64,000 nt of DNA, taken from positions 1 to 64,000 of the forward strand of contig CAMAXZ010000007.1 of assembly GCA_945862325.1 (NCBI GenBank), written 5' to 3'. This document shows positions 1 to 8,196 of this stretch, piece by piece (the first letter of the stretch is position 1; each line of letters opens with the position of its first letter). Origin of the DNA: Klebsiella pneumoniae. GTDB lineage: Bacteria; Myxococcota_A; UBA796; SXON01. A program made the position numbers and the translations under genes. The notes below the pieces were generated by a model that saw nothing but the letters and a program-made list of their open reading frames with translations, searched no databases and was not told the origin of the DNA.

Positions 1-180
1 GAGGCGCGTGGCCCGCGGCGCCTGGCCGAGCACCAGCAGCGCGCGCGCGGCGACGGCGAGCGCGTCCGCGTCCCGCGGCCGCCCGCGGAGGAGGCGCGTC
101 ACGGCGCGCCGGGCGTGGGCCGCGTCGCCGTAGCGCGCGGGGAGGAACACATCCCACCAGGGATCGAGCACCATCGACAT
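1..180 (-). CDS. Uncharacterised protein, N-terminal part only
   Basis: Sixty codons are visible from an ATG at 180; the gene runs off the left edge of the window. A GGAGG lies 4 bases before this ATG and 10 bases before a second in-frame ATG at 174, so either could be used. The visible protein starts with a Trp-rich stretch (DPWWDVFLP) and continues as Arg/Ala-rich helix. The pattern around ALAVAARALLVLGQ is reminiscent of a tetratricopeptide helix pair, but one unit is too little to call a family. It is divergent from the secreted protein at 485. Function unknown. Confidence 0.5.
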   Translation of the reverse strand, partial: MSMVLDPWWDVFLPARYGDAAHARRAVTRLLRGRPRDADALAVAARALLVLGQAPRATRL

Positions 181-484
181 TCAACCTCCGGCGTGTCTGT
201 CGCCGCTCTCCCCCGAAGCAAGACGCGCGCCGTCCGGCCGGTCCGCCGCGGGCCGCCCATCGATCGAGGAAGGACGAGGATCGTACGACCATCGGGCATG
301 GCGTCGGGCCCGCGTGCCGCGGCCGCGCGCCGACGTTCGTCGCCGACGTCCGACGGACGTTCGTCAGCGTGGCGGCGTCGACCCCGTCGGCAAGATCCAG
401 GCAGGACGGCAGCGCGTCCCCTCGCCGCTACGGTCCGTGCGGGTCGAGCCGATCGACCACCACGCCGCACTCGAAGGAGCCTGC
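181..484. other. 304-base divergent intergenic region with a short direct repeat
   Basis: No gene is supported here. Open frames in this stretch are Arg-rich and have no ribosome-binding site. The only structure noticed is the 10-mer GACGTTCGTC at 332-341 and again at 356-365, 24 bases apart start to start, upstream of the gene at 485. It could be a pair of regulator half-sites or chance. Confidence 0.3.
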
Positions 485-2095
485 ATGCTGTTGTCCATCC
501 TCGGCCTCATCGCCGCGTCCCCCGCCTGGGCCTCGAGCTTCACCCTGCGTGAGTCCCTCGCGGACGCCGAGAAGGACGAAGGCCTCCGCGTCGTCCTCAC
601 CGGCATCGAAGCCCCCACGGACTTCTCCGGCGCCAGCCTGATCCTGAACCCGCGCGACTTCGACGTCGGGCCGATCCGCTTCGACCGGGGCTGCGAGTGG
701 TGGGAGTTCAGCTGCGAGTGGGGCTGGGACACGCCGCCCGCTCCCGGCACCACCCGCGTGCTCGACGCGTACAAGCAGGTGTTCACCCGGAAGGAGCTGA
801 GCGCGCTGGGCGGTGGAGACATCGTCGTCGGCGACAGCGTGCTCGTGTTCCTGTCGGCGGTCGTCACCGACGGCGCGCGGGAGGAGCTGGTCACCGTGCC
901 CGTGGAGGTGGTCATCGGCGCGCACGGCGCCGACGACGCCTGGACCGAGGTGTACTGCGCGGAAGGCGCGTGCTCCGACGGCCGCGGGGAGCCGCTCGCG
1001 ACCTACGGGGTCGACCGCGACCTCGCCCTGCGCGTCTCCGGCACCCTGAACGCCAAGGGCAACCTTCGCATCGAGCTGCAGTCGGATCGCCACGGCTGCG
1101 CCGGCGGGACGTGCGACAGCGACGCGGCGCTGTCGCCCGCGTTCAACGGCGGCGTCTCCGTCGCGATCGCGGATCTCGACGGCGACCGCGTCAGCGACGA
1201 CGCGCCGCTCGGGTTCGTGTCCACCCGCGTGGAGACGGCGGCGAGCGACGCGATCGCCGCGTCGGTGAAGGCGAACGTCGGGATGCGCCAGGGCACGCGC
1301 GACCTCGAGTGGAGCGTGACCGGGTCCGACGGGGCCACGCTCGCCAAGGGCACCGACACCCTCCGCGTCGACATCCGCGACCTCGTCCTCCGGCGCGGGC
1401 TGCTCGACATCCCCGAGCTCGGCGATCCCTCGCTCGCCTACGTCGCCGCCGCCTCCGACTTCGACGACCTCGTGGGCATGGACGTCACGGTGTCGGCGCG
1501 CGGCGGGGACGACCCCTCGGAGACCCTGACCCTCGTGCACTCTGACATCCGCCGCATCCTCGGCGCCGTGATGCCCACGGGCGGGAACGCCGTGGGGAGC
1601 GACGTCACGATCAGCGTCAGCGCGCTGAACGCCGACGGAAAGTCGCTCGGCGTGATCGGTCAGTGCGGCGTCGTCCGCGACACCGGCGCGCGCTGCGACC
1701 TCTCCGGCGGGCTCGGCAGCGTGCGTCTCGGCAAGACCGTCGAGGCCGCCGATGCCGAGCACGTCACGGTCGTCGTCACGCTCGACGCCCTGGCCGACGC
1801 CAACAAGGACGGGGTCCGGGACGCGGACTTCGCCTCGGTGTCGCTGACCCTGAAGGGCGCCGCCGGCGCCGCGACCGCCCGCAACACGCGCGACCTGTAC
1901 ACCGCGACGGAGGTCGCCACGCTCGCGTCCTTCGGCGCCGCGCTCGAGGGCGTCGAGGCGCCGTACACCGTCGACGTCGCGCTCTCGCCGTTCAGCGGGA
2001 AGGGCGAGACCACCGGGGTGTGGAGCGGGTCCTACGAGATGCTGGAGCCCTGGGGCGAGGTGCTCATCGACGGGCCGAAGTTCGAGGTCGAGTAG
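485..2095 (+). CDS. Secreted protein of unknown function
   Basis: A 536-residue protein. The ATG at 485 is chosen because GAAGGAG sits 5 bases upstream and it places a clean signal peptide (MLLSILGLIAASPAWAS, cleavage after AWA) at the N-terminus; the frame stays open upstream but without signal-like sequence. The mature protein is beta-rich, with scattered cysteines and Asp-rich loops (IADLDGDRVSDD near residues 228-240, ANKDGVRDADF near 440) that look like calcium-binding loops. Export to the periplasm or outside is inferred from the signal peptide. I do not recognise the family. It converges on the FG-GAP lipoprotein, with a hairpin between the two stop codons. Confidence 0.75.
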   Translation: MLLSILGLIAASPAWASSFTLRESLADAEKDEGLRVVLTGIEAPTDFSGASLILNPRDFDVGPIRFDRGCEWWEFSCEWGWDTPPAPGTTRVLDAYKQVFTRKELSALGGGDIVVGDSVLVFLSAVVTDGAREELVTVPVEVVIGAHGADDAWTEVYCAEGACSDGRGEPLATYGVDRDLALRVSGTLNAKGNLRIELQSDRHGCAGGTCDSDAALSPAFNGGVSVAIADLDGDRVSDDAPLGFVSTRVETAASDAIAASVKANVGMRQGTRDLEWSVTGSDGATLAKGTDTLRVDIRDLVLRRGLLDIPELGDPSLAYVAAASDFDDLVGMDVTVSARGGDDPSETLTLVHSDIRRILGAVMPTGGNAVGSDVTISVSALNADGKSLGVIGQCGVVRDTGARCDLSGGLGSVRLGKTVEAADAEHVTVVVTLDALADANKDGVRDADFASVSLTLKGAAGAATARNTRDLYTATEVATLASFGAALEGVEAPYTVDVALSPFSGKGETTGVWSGSYEMLEPWGEVLIDGPKFEVE

Positions 2096-2109
2096 ACCTC
2101 CGAAGCGGA

Positions 2110-2134
2110 GCGCCGCCCGCCCGGAGGGCGGCGC
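2110..2134. terminator. Hairpin between convergent genes
   Basis: GCGCCGCCC (2110-2118) and GGGCGGCGC (2126-2134) form a perfect 9-bp stem with a 7-base loop, placed between the stop codons at 2095 and 2151. There is no T-run, so it may work as a bidirectional terminator or only as an mRNA 3' end. Confidence 0.5.
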
Positions 2135-2150
2135 CCACGCGCCGGCCCGT

Positions 2151-4019
2151 TCAGAAGCAGAGAACGTCGCCCCAGGCCACCCGATTGTTGTCCTCGTAGC
2201 ACTCGGAGATGACCTCGACCCCGTCGACCACCATCACGAGGTCGTACACCACCGACGGCACACCGACGATCTCGACGTCCTCCGACGCGGATTGTTGTCC
2301 CGCCGGCAGGTCGGCGGTCCAAATCACGGTGGTCGCCAGCGACAACCCCGCGCCGGTGTCGACGAAGAACTCGACGAGCACGTCGTCCTCGACGTCGTCG
2401 TACCCCTGGTTGCCCAAGGAGAACCAAACCGTCAGGCGACCGGAGTCGCACTCGTCGGTGCAGATGGCGTGGAGGTACCCGTAGAGATCCGGGCCGGAGT
2501 AGCCGCCCTCGCCGGGGGTGAGGTCGCCCGAGCGGAAGTTGTTGTAGCTGAGCCAGTTGGTCTCGGGAGAGGTCGGGAGGGTCCCGTCGTCCTCGATGTT
2601 GGTGATGCTGTAGGCGTGTTGGTTCCACACCTTGCGACCCGGCATCCAACTGTCGTCCGCGTCGCCGATGACACGGACGCCCACCTCGGGACCCGAATAG
2701 GAGCTCGACGTGTAGACGATCTCGGCGTGGCCGTCCCCGTCGATGTCCGCGACGGCGGGGTACTCGCTGCACGTGGCGGAGGAGTGCGTGGGCTCCTGCA
2801 GCTTGATCGCCCCGGTCGGGCCGTCGAACACGTAGACGTCGTTCTCGTCGGCGTACACCACCTCCGCGATGCCGTCGCCTTCGAAGTCGAACACGGCCGA
2901 GCCGGTGAACCCGCTCGAGAAGTCGACGGTGGCGCGGGTCCACAGGCTCGTGCCGTCCCCGTCGATCACCTCGTACTCGCCGTTGCCCGCCACGCCGATC
3001 TCCGGCTCGCCGTCGCCGTCGAAGTCGGCCACGGTCGGCGGGCCGCTCGTGGAGCCGACGTAGGTCCCGCTCCAGAGCACGGTCCCGTCGTCGTCCTGGA
3101 GGCGCACGGTGCCCCGGCTGGTCACGACGATCTCGCCTTCGGGGTCGCCGTCGAAGTCGGCGATCGCCACGAAGCCGTCGCTCTCGCCGTTGTACCAGAT
3201 GGTGTTCCCGTCGGCGTCGTACAGGGCGTTGCCGACCACGACCTCCTGGATGCCGTCGCCGTCGATGTCCGCGGCGGCGCCCATCGAGGCCGCGCCGCCG
3301 CCGTACCCGCTGCCCACGCCGTAGGCGCCGGTACCCCGGACGTCGCCGTCCTGACCGTCGAGGATCACGGCGCCGAGGATGACCTCCGGCGCGCCGTCGC
3401 CCTCGAGGTCGGCGATGGCCACCCCGCCGCAGGCCGGCGCCCCGGCGCCGCTGCCGGTCCAGAAGGTCGACCCGTCCTCGCCGTGCACGGCGATCGTGCC
3501 GCCGTACCCCGACCCGACGACCTCGGGGAACCCGTCGCCGTCGAGGTCGCCGATGGCGGCGGTCATGGGCTCGCTGCCGAGGCTGCCGGCGCTCCACAAG
3601 GTGGTGCCGTCGCCGGAGATCGCCCAAAGCACGCCGGCGGTGTTGGCGACGACGACGTCCGGGGTGTCGCCGTCGTCGATGCGGCCGTTGCCGTTGTCGT
3701 CGGTCAGTTGACCGATGACCGGCGTCGTGTAGGTGCTGCCCGGGTCGGTGTTCGTCCACTCGATGACCGGCGTGAAGGTGCCCGCCGTGGTGCCCTCGGA
3801 GTAGCACTCCTCGAGCTGCGGCACGGCCAGCCCGGCGAAGAACTGGTCGTTGCAAACCTGCGGAACGGCCGTGTCGGTGTCCGGCACGTCCGTGTCGTCG
3901 TCGGTGTCGGTGTCGAAGCCGAAGTCGGTGTCGCCGGTGTCGTACACCGGATCTTCCGTCTTCGGATTGAGGCCGGAGTCGAGCACACAGGCCGCGAGGA
4001 GCACGAAGGTGAGGCGCAT
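2151..4019 (-). CDS. FG-GAP/VCBS repeat surface lipoprotein
   Basis: A 622-residue lipoprotein. The signal MRLTFVLLAAC puts the lipid-modified Cys at residue 11. No start codon lies further upstream in the frame, so the signal is genuinely short. The Cys is followed by an Asp/Thr-rich linker (residues 22-51). Residues about 100-450 hold FG-GAP-type repeats with calcium-loop motifs such as DLDGDGFPEVV and DIDGDGIQEVV, the beta-propeller seen in integrin-like bacterial surface proteins. A WNQHAY motif near residue 475 is followed by a CARDB-like beta domain to the end. It is probably anchored in the outer membrane and surface-exposed. The ligand is unknown. Confidence 0.85.
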   Translation of the reverse strand: MRLTFVLLAACVLDSGLNPKTEDPVYDTGDTDFGFDTDTDDDTDVPDTDTAVPQVCNDQFFAGLAVPQLEECYSEGTTAGTFTPVIEWTNTDPGSTYTTPVIGQLTDDNGNGRIDDGDTPDVVVANTAGVLWAISGDGTTLWSAGSLGSEPMTAAIGDLDGDGFPEVVGSGYGGTIAVHGEDGSTFWTGSGAGAPACGGVAIADLEGDGAPEVILGAVILDGQDGDVRGTGAYGVGSGYGGGAASMGAAADIDGDGIQEVVVGNALYDADGNTIWYNGESDGFVAIADFDGDPEGEIVVTSRGTVRLQDDDGTVLWSGTYVGSTSGPPTVADFDGDGEPEIGVAGNGEYEVIDGDGTSLWTRATVDFSSGFTGSAVFDFEGDGIAEVVYADENDVYVFDGPTGAIKLQEPTHSSATCSEYPAVADIDGDGHAEIVYTSSSYSGPEVGVRVIGDADDSWMPGRKVWNQHAYSITNIEDDGTLPTSPETNWLSYNNFRSGDLTPGEGGYSGPDLYGYLHAICTDECDSGRLTVWFSLGNQGYDDVEDDVLVEFFVDTGAGLSLATTVIWTADLPAGQQSASEDVEIVGVPSVVYDLVMVVDGVEVISECYEDNNRVAWGDVLCF

Positions 4020-4071
4020 TCCGAACGTTACGCCGAAACCCGGCGCGTCGCCACACGCCCGTCGCGCGGCG

Positions 4072-4656
4072 TCAGCGGTCCTGCAGGAAGTTGTACTCGG
4101 ACTCGATCGTCGCGTCGGCCGCGTCGCCCGCGGCGCTGTACCACTCGCCGTCCCAATGGTTCCATCCAGGCGGACTTCCGTAGATCGGATCGGCCTTCTC
4201 GAAGTAGGTGAAGTGCGCCGGCATCGTGACGTTCTCCCCGAACACCGGGCACCCGGTCGCGATGGCGGGGATCACGCGGCTCCGCAGCTCACCGACGTCG
4301 CCGCGATCGTCGTCGTTCGCGTCCTCCCACAGCAGCACGGTCGCGGTGTCGGTGTCGGCCTCGTACGGAGACAGGTCGATCGACAGCTCGAACGGGACCA
4401 TCACGTCGACCTCGGAGCCGACGTCGACCACGTTCGACACCTGGACGTCGAAGTCTCCTTCGTAGAACGCCAGCTCTCCGTCGAACATGTACAGCTCGGT
4501 GTAGAACACCGCGAGCTTCACCGGGTGGCGAACCTCCCCGGTGAACATCACCTCCCCGGCGAGGGTGAACACCGACTCCCCCGGCGCGGGACCGCAGGCC
4601 ACGAGCAGGGGGAGAAGGAGGAACGCCGCGCTTCGGCGGAGGTCGTAGGTGGGCAT
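4072..4656 (-). CDS. Lipoprotein of unknown function
   Basis: A 194-residue protein starting at the ATG at 4656. This start gives a lipoprotein signal with lipobox LLVAC and Cys at residue 21; upstream in-frame sequence looks non-coding. No strong ribosome-binding site is visible. The mature part is acidic and beta-rich, with an acidic loop WEDANDDDRGDVGEL that resembles a calcium-binding or EF-hand-like turn near residues 120-134. The end is rich in Trp and Tyr. It follows the FG-GAP lipoprotein's 5' end on the same strand, 52 bases away, and is divergent from the gene at 4793. No family recognised. Confidence 0.75.
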   Translation of the reverse strand: MPTYDLRRSAAFLLLPLLVACGPAPGESVFTLAGEVMFTGEVRHPVKLAVFYTELYMFDGELAFYEGDFDVQVSNVVDVGSEVDVMVPFELSIDLSPYEADTDTATVLLWEDANDDDRGDVGELRSRVIPAIATGCPVFGENVTMPAHFTYFEKADPIYGSPPGWNHWDGEWYSAAGDAADATIESEYNFLQDR

Positions 4657-4792
4657 GGTGGGTGGTCCGGGTTGGGTCGGGAGCGTCGGGACCGTGTCGT
4701 ACCCGTCACCGCGCCGCCGCACCCTTACGGGCTCGTTACACCCCCCGCGTCCGGCGACGACAGGCGTCTTCCTCGGCCGGTTAGTCCCTGGC

Positions 4793-6349
4793 GTGGCCCT
4801 CTTCCTCCTCCTGTTGCTGTCCCCGGCGCACGCGCGGTGCGCCGTCGAGCGCGTCGCGACCCCCGGCCGCGCGGTGTTCCGCGTGCACGCGCAAGAGCTG
4901 CCGCTCTCCTGCACCACGGTCGTGGTCGACGCCGGCCCGGACGCGCGTGTACGCGCGTGGCACACCTCTCCCGACGGGCGGCGGCGCCTCGGCCGCGACC
5001 GGGTGCGTCAGGGCCACGGGGACGCGTGGCGCGTGGACGTGCCCGCGCTCGTCGTGGGCGAGCAGGTCGAGCTCGACGTGCGGAGCGCGGCGACGGTCAC
5101 CCTCACCCTCGGCGCTCCGCCGTCGCGACCACCCGACGGTGCGACCGCCCACACCACGATGGAGATGCGCCTGGATCCGCGGCACCCGGAGTGGGGCTTC
5201 ATGGACGCCGCGCGAGGACGCACGGTCGTCCGGACGGAGTGGACGTTCGCGGGCGAGGGCCCCTTCCGCGTCCCGGTCCCCGAGGGCGCGGAGAACGTCG
5301 ACGCCGGCGGGCTGGCGCCCGTGTCCTTCGGGCTGGAGGCGCCGGCCGGCACGCGCGCCGCGGTCACGCGATGGGAGCTGCCCGGAGCCGACCCGCGCGC
5401 CTCGATCGAGCTGCCACCGGGCTCGTTCACGCTGACGTCGCCCGCGGTGCGCTTCGTCGCGGGCGCGACCGACGGCGTCGCGCTCGACGTGCGCGAGGGG
5501 GTGGTGGCGGCGACCGCGCCGGCCGGCGGCGCCGTGCGCTGGCGCGTCGATTCCGTGGCCGGGGTCCCCGTGATCCCCGATGCCGCGACCTTCGTCGCGG
5601 GGATCCGCTACCGCGTCGCGGGGGTGAGCCTCCCCGAGCCGGCGGTGCCGCAGGCGCTCCGCGGCGAGCGCGACCGCGACGCGCTGCGGCGCGCGATCGT
5701 CGACGCGGTCCGCGCGATGCGCGTCGCGCCGCGCCCGTGGACGCCGCCGCTCCAGCCCGGGCCCCTCGCCACCGCGTGGTCCCGCCGCGCGGGCACGCCG
5801 CTCGAAATGGCGTTGATCCTGCACCATATGCTGGCGCAGGAGCACTACCGCGTGGGGTGGGCCCTGACGGGGCCCGCGCCCGACCCGTCGACGCTCGACG
5901 GGTACGACGAGGCCCTGGTGGTCGTGGAGGTCGACGGCGCAGACCTCTGGATCGACCCGAGCTGCGCGGCCTGCGCCGATGGCGAGCTGCCGACGCGCCT
6001 GCTCGACCGCCCGGCACTCGGCGCGCGCGACCAGGTGCCGCCCGCCCCGGGCACGCTCGTTCGCACCTTGTCGCTCACTGGCGATCACTTCTCCGCGACC
6101 GTTCGCGCCAGCGGCGCCGCCGCCCTGTGGCTCCGCGAGATCGCCCTCGCCGCCGGGCCGTCCGCGGCGTCCACCGCCCTCGCCGACGCGCTCGGGCTCC
6201 CCGGAGGGCGCGTGGTCGCCGCAGAGGGGCTCCCGACGAAGGGATCGCCGGTTCAACTCGAGATCCGCGACGCCCCCGTCGTGAGGGCGCCTTTCCCGGA
6301 CGGCGACGCGACCCCGTGGGTGGGCGGGTGGCGCGACGCGGCCGAGTGA
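4793..6349 (+). CDS. Secreted transglutaminase-like protein with altered catalytic site
   Basis: A 518-residue protein starting at GTG 4793, chosen because it opens a signal peptide (VALFLLLLLSPAHA) and other frame starts lie in non-coding-looking sequence. The N-terminal two thirds are beta-rich. Residues about 325-390 look like a transglutaminase core: GTPLEMALILHHML, then GYDEALVVVEVDG and WIDPS. In active enzymes the first motif carries the nucleophilic Cys and the second a DHAW-type His. Here they appear as Pro336 and Glu373, while the Asp (388) remains. A binding or structural role is therefore more likely than peptide cross-linking or cleavage. The pentapeptide protein follows 34 bases downstream on the same strand. 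Confidence 0.7.
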   Translation: MALFLLLLLSPAHARCAVERVATPGRAVFRVHAQELPLSCTTVVVDAGPDARVRAWHTSPDGRRRLGRDRVRQGHGDAWRVDVPALVVGEQVELDVRSAATVTLTLGAPPSRPPDGATAHTTMEMRLDPRHPEWGFMDAARGRTVVRTEWTFAGEGPFRVPVPEGAENVDAGGLAPVSFGLEAPAGTRAAVTRWELPGADPRASIELPPGSFTLTSPAVRFVAGATDGVALDVREGVVAATAPAGGAVRWRVDSVAGVPVIPDAATFVAGIRYRVAGVSLPEPAVPQALRGERDRDALRRAIVDAVRAMRVAPRPWTPPLQPGPLATAWSRRAGTPLEMALILHHMLAQEHYRVGWALTGPAPDPSTLDGYDEALVVVEVDGADLWIDPSCAACADGELPTRLLDRPALGARDQVPPAPGTLVRTLSLTGDHFSATVRASGAAALWLREIALAAGPSAASTALADALGLPGGRVVAAEGLPTKGSPVQLEIRDAPVVRAPFPDGDATPWVGGWRDAAE

Positions 6350-6383
6350 CGCGCCGGGTTACCCGGCGACGCTGGAGATCCTC

Positions 6384-8159
6384 TTGACGACCCTGCTCGA
6401 GCTCTTGCAATCCGGTCGCGTCGAAGAATTCAACGCGCGTCGCGGCCAGCGCGTCCAGCTGGACCTGTTCGCGGCGGACCTCAGCGGGCTCGAGCTCGCC
6501 GACGTCGATCTGTCGAACGCCAACCTCGAGAAGGCCGACCTGAGCGGCGCGGACCTCAGCGGGGCCAACCTCTCCAAGGCGATCTTGACCGGGGCCGACC
6601 TCACCGGCGCCCAAATGGAGGGCGTCGTGGCCGTCAAGGCCCGCTTCCGCGAGGCCTACCTCGGCACCGCCAAGGCCGCGGGCGGCGAGTTCGCGGGGGC
6701 GGACTTCGCCGACGCCGACCTGAGCGGGTTCGTGGCGCCACGCGCGCGGTTCGCCGGCGCCCGCCTCAAGGACGCCGTCCTCGCCAACGCCGTGCTGCCC
6801 GAGGCCGACTTCGCCGAGGCGAAGCTGTCCGGCGCCGACCTCCGCGGCGCCATCCTCACCGGTGCCTCCTTCGCCTCCGCGGAGCTCGCGCGCGCGAACG
6901 CCAGCGGCGCCGACATGACGAGGGCGAAGCTGATGAACGCTCGGATGGCCGGCGTCGTCCTCCGCGGGACGCGCCTGCCCGAGGCCGATCTGAGCTCGGC
7001 GGACCTCAGCTCGGCGGACCTGACGGGGGCGGACCTGACCGGCGCCGTGTTCGACAAGGCCGACCTGTTCGAGGCGCAGATCGACGAAGGCGCGCTCGCG
7101 CGGGTGGTCCAGGCGCCCGAGCCCGAGGCGACCGAGGCGCCGCCCGACGACGAGGCGGACCTCCACTTCGAGGACCCCTCGACGGCGGTCATCGCCGGCT
7201 GCGCGGCCGCGGTCTGGGAGAACGCCGAGGACGACGAATCGTTCAAGCTGCGCGCCGTCGTGTGCGCGGGCCCGCGGGGCTTCACCGGCCGCTCGTGCGT
7301 GATCCCCGCGCCGATCGAGGCGGTACTCGCCCGCTTCGTGCTTCCGGCCGGCGACGGGTTCCTGGTGGTGGCCTTCGTCGAGCGCCCCGCCGGCACCGAG
7401 CTCCTGCTCCACGCGCTCGCGGCGGACGGCACCCTCGGCCCCGCCCGCGCCGTGCGCCTCGGGTACACGCCGGTCGTCAAGCCGGTGCTCACGTCGGAGC
7501 CCGATGGCGGCTTCCTCATCTTCGGCATCGCCCGCCAGGGGGGCCTGTGCGTGCACCGGTGCGTCCCCGCCACGGACGAGGCGCCCGCGCTCACCGAGCT
7601 CGTGCGCGCGCCCGCCGGGACCTACCGGGGCTTCTGCGGCCGAAACGACCCGGTGCTCCTCGGCAAGGGCGGCACCGTCGCCCTCGTGCGCCGCGACGGC
7701 ATCGGCCGGCTGCTCACCGCGCCGGCCGGCTACCCCGGTCGACTCACCGCGGCGGCGGCGATGATCGAGGGCGAGCGCGCCACGATCGGCCTGGCGTGGG
7801 CCGGCAAGAACGAGAAGGGCCTGCGGGCGTCCTGGCTGCCGGGCGGCGATCCCGTGCTGCTCGACAAGGAGAAGGAGGTCGTCGCGCTGGATCTCGCCGC
7901 CGTCGGAGACCGTTGGCTGGTGGTGTGGACCCGCGAGGCCGACGACGACGACGAGCCCACGATCCCCTGGGCATGCTGGCTGCCGGGCGGGGCACCGTTC
8001 CCGCTCCTCGCCGGAAACGACCGTGTCGACGTGGAGGACGTGCGGATCGCCGTGGGTGGCGTGCGCCCCGCGGTGGCGATGGTGACCCTCGGCGAGGAGC
8101 TCGTCGTCGTCGAGGTCGGGGCGAGCGGCGGCACCGTGACCGCGCGCATCGGCACGTGA
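6384..8159 (+). CDS. Pentapeptide-repeat protein with C-terminal propeller-like region
   Basis: A 591-residue protein with TTG start at 6384, supported by GGAG 6 bases upstream. Residues about 28-230 are pentapeptide repeats of the A(D/N)LxX type (for example ADLSGADLSGANL), which fold as a right-handed quadrilateral beta-helix. An acidic linker at 232-255 leads to about 335 residues of repeated beta-strand segments with Gly/Asp turns, suggesting a beta-propeller. There is no signal peptide or membrane segment, so the protein should be cytoplasmic. Pentapeptide proteins often act as protein-interaction scaffolds, and a few mimic DNA to protect gyrase; nothing here decides between these. It lies 34 bases after the transglutaminase-like gene. 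Confidence 0.85.
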   Translation: MTTLLELLQSGRVEEFNARRGQRVQLDLFAADLSGLELADVDLSNANLEKADLSGADLSGANLSKAILTGADLTGAQMEGVVAVKARFREAYLGTAKAAGGEFAGADFADADLSGFVAPRARFAGARLKDAVLANAVLPEADFAEAKLSGADLRGAILTGASFASAELARANASGADMTRAKLMNARMAGVVLRGTRLPEADLSSADLSSADLTGADLTGAVFDKADLFEAQIDEGALARVVQAPEPEATEAPPDDEADLHFEDPSTAVIAGCAAAVWENAEDDESFKLRAVVCAGPRGFTGRSCVIPAPIEAVLARFVLPAGDGFLVVAFVERPAGTELLLHALAADGTLGPARAVRLGYTPVVKPVLTSEPDGGFLIFGIARQGGLCVHRCVPATDEAPALTELVRAPAGTYRGFCGRNDPVLLGKGGTVALVRRDGIGRLLTAPAGYPGRLTAAAAMIEGERATIGLAWAGKNEKGLRASWLPGGDPVLLDKEKEVVALDLAAVGDRWLVVWTREADDDDEPTIPWACWLPGGAPFPLLAGNDRVDVEDVRIAVGGVRPAVAMVTLGEELVVVEVGASGGTVTARIGT

Positions 8160-8196
8160 CCGTTTTCGGGCTACGATGTGGGGACCCGGAGGCGCT

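Noticed and set aside
2292-4211. Long open frame antisense to the FG-GAP lipoprotein
   Set aside because: It mirrors the repeated DGD/DGDG codons of the real gene, has no ribosome-binding site, and reads as Val/Ala/Arg/Gly-rich sequence without domains. Such shadows are usual at this GC content.
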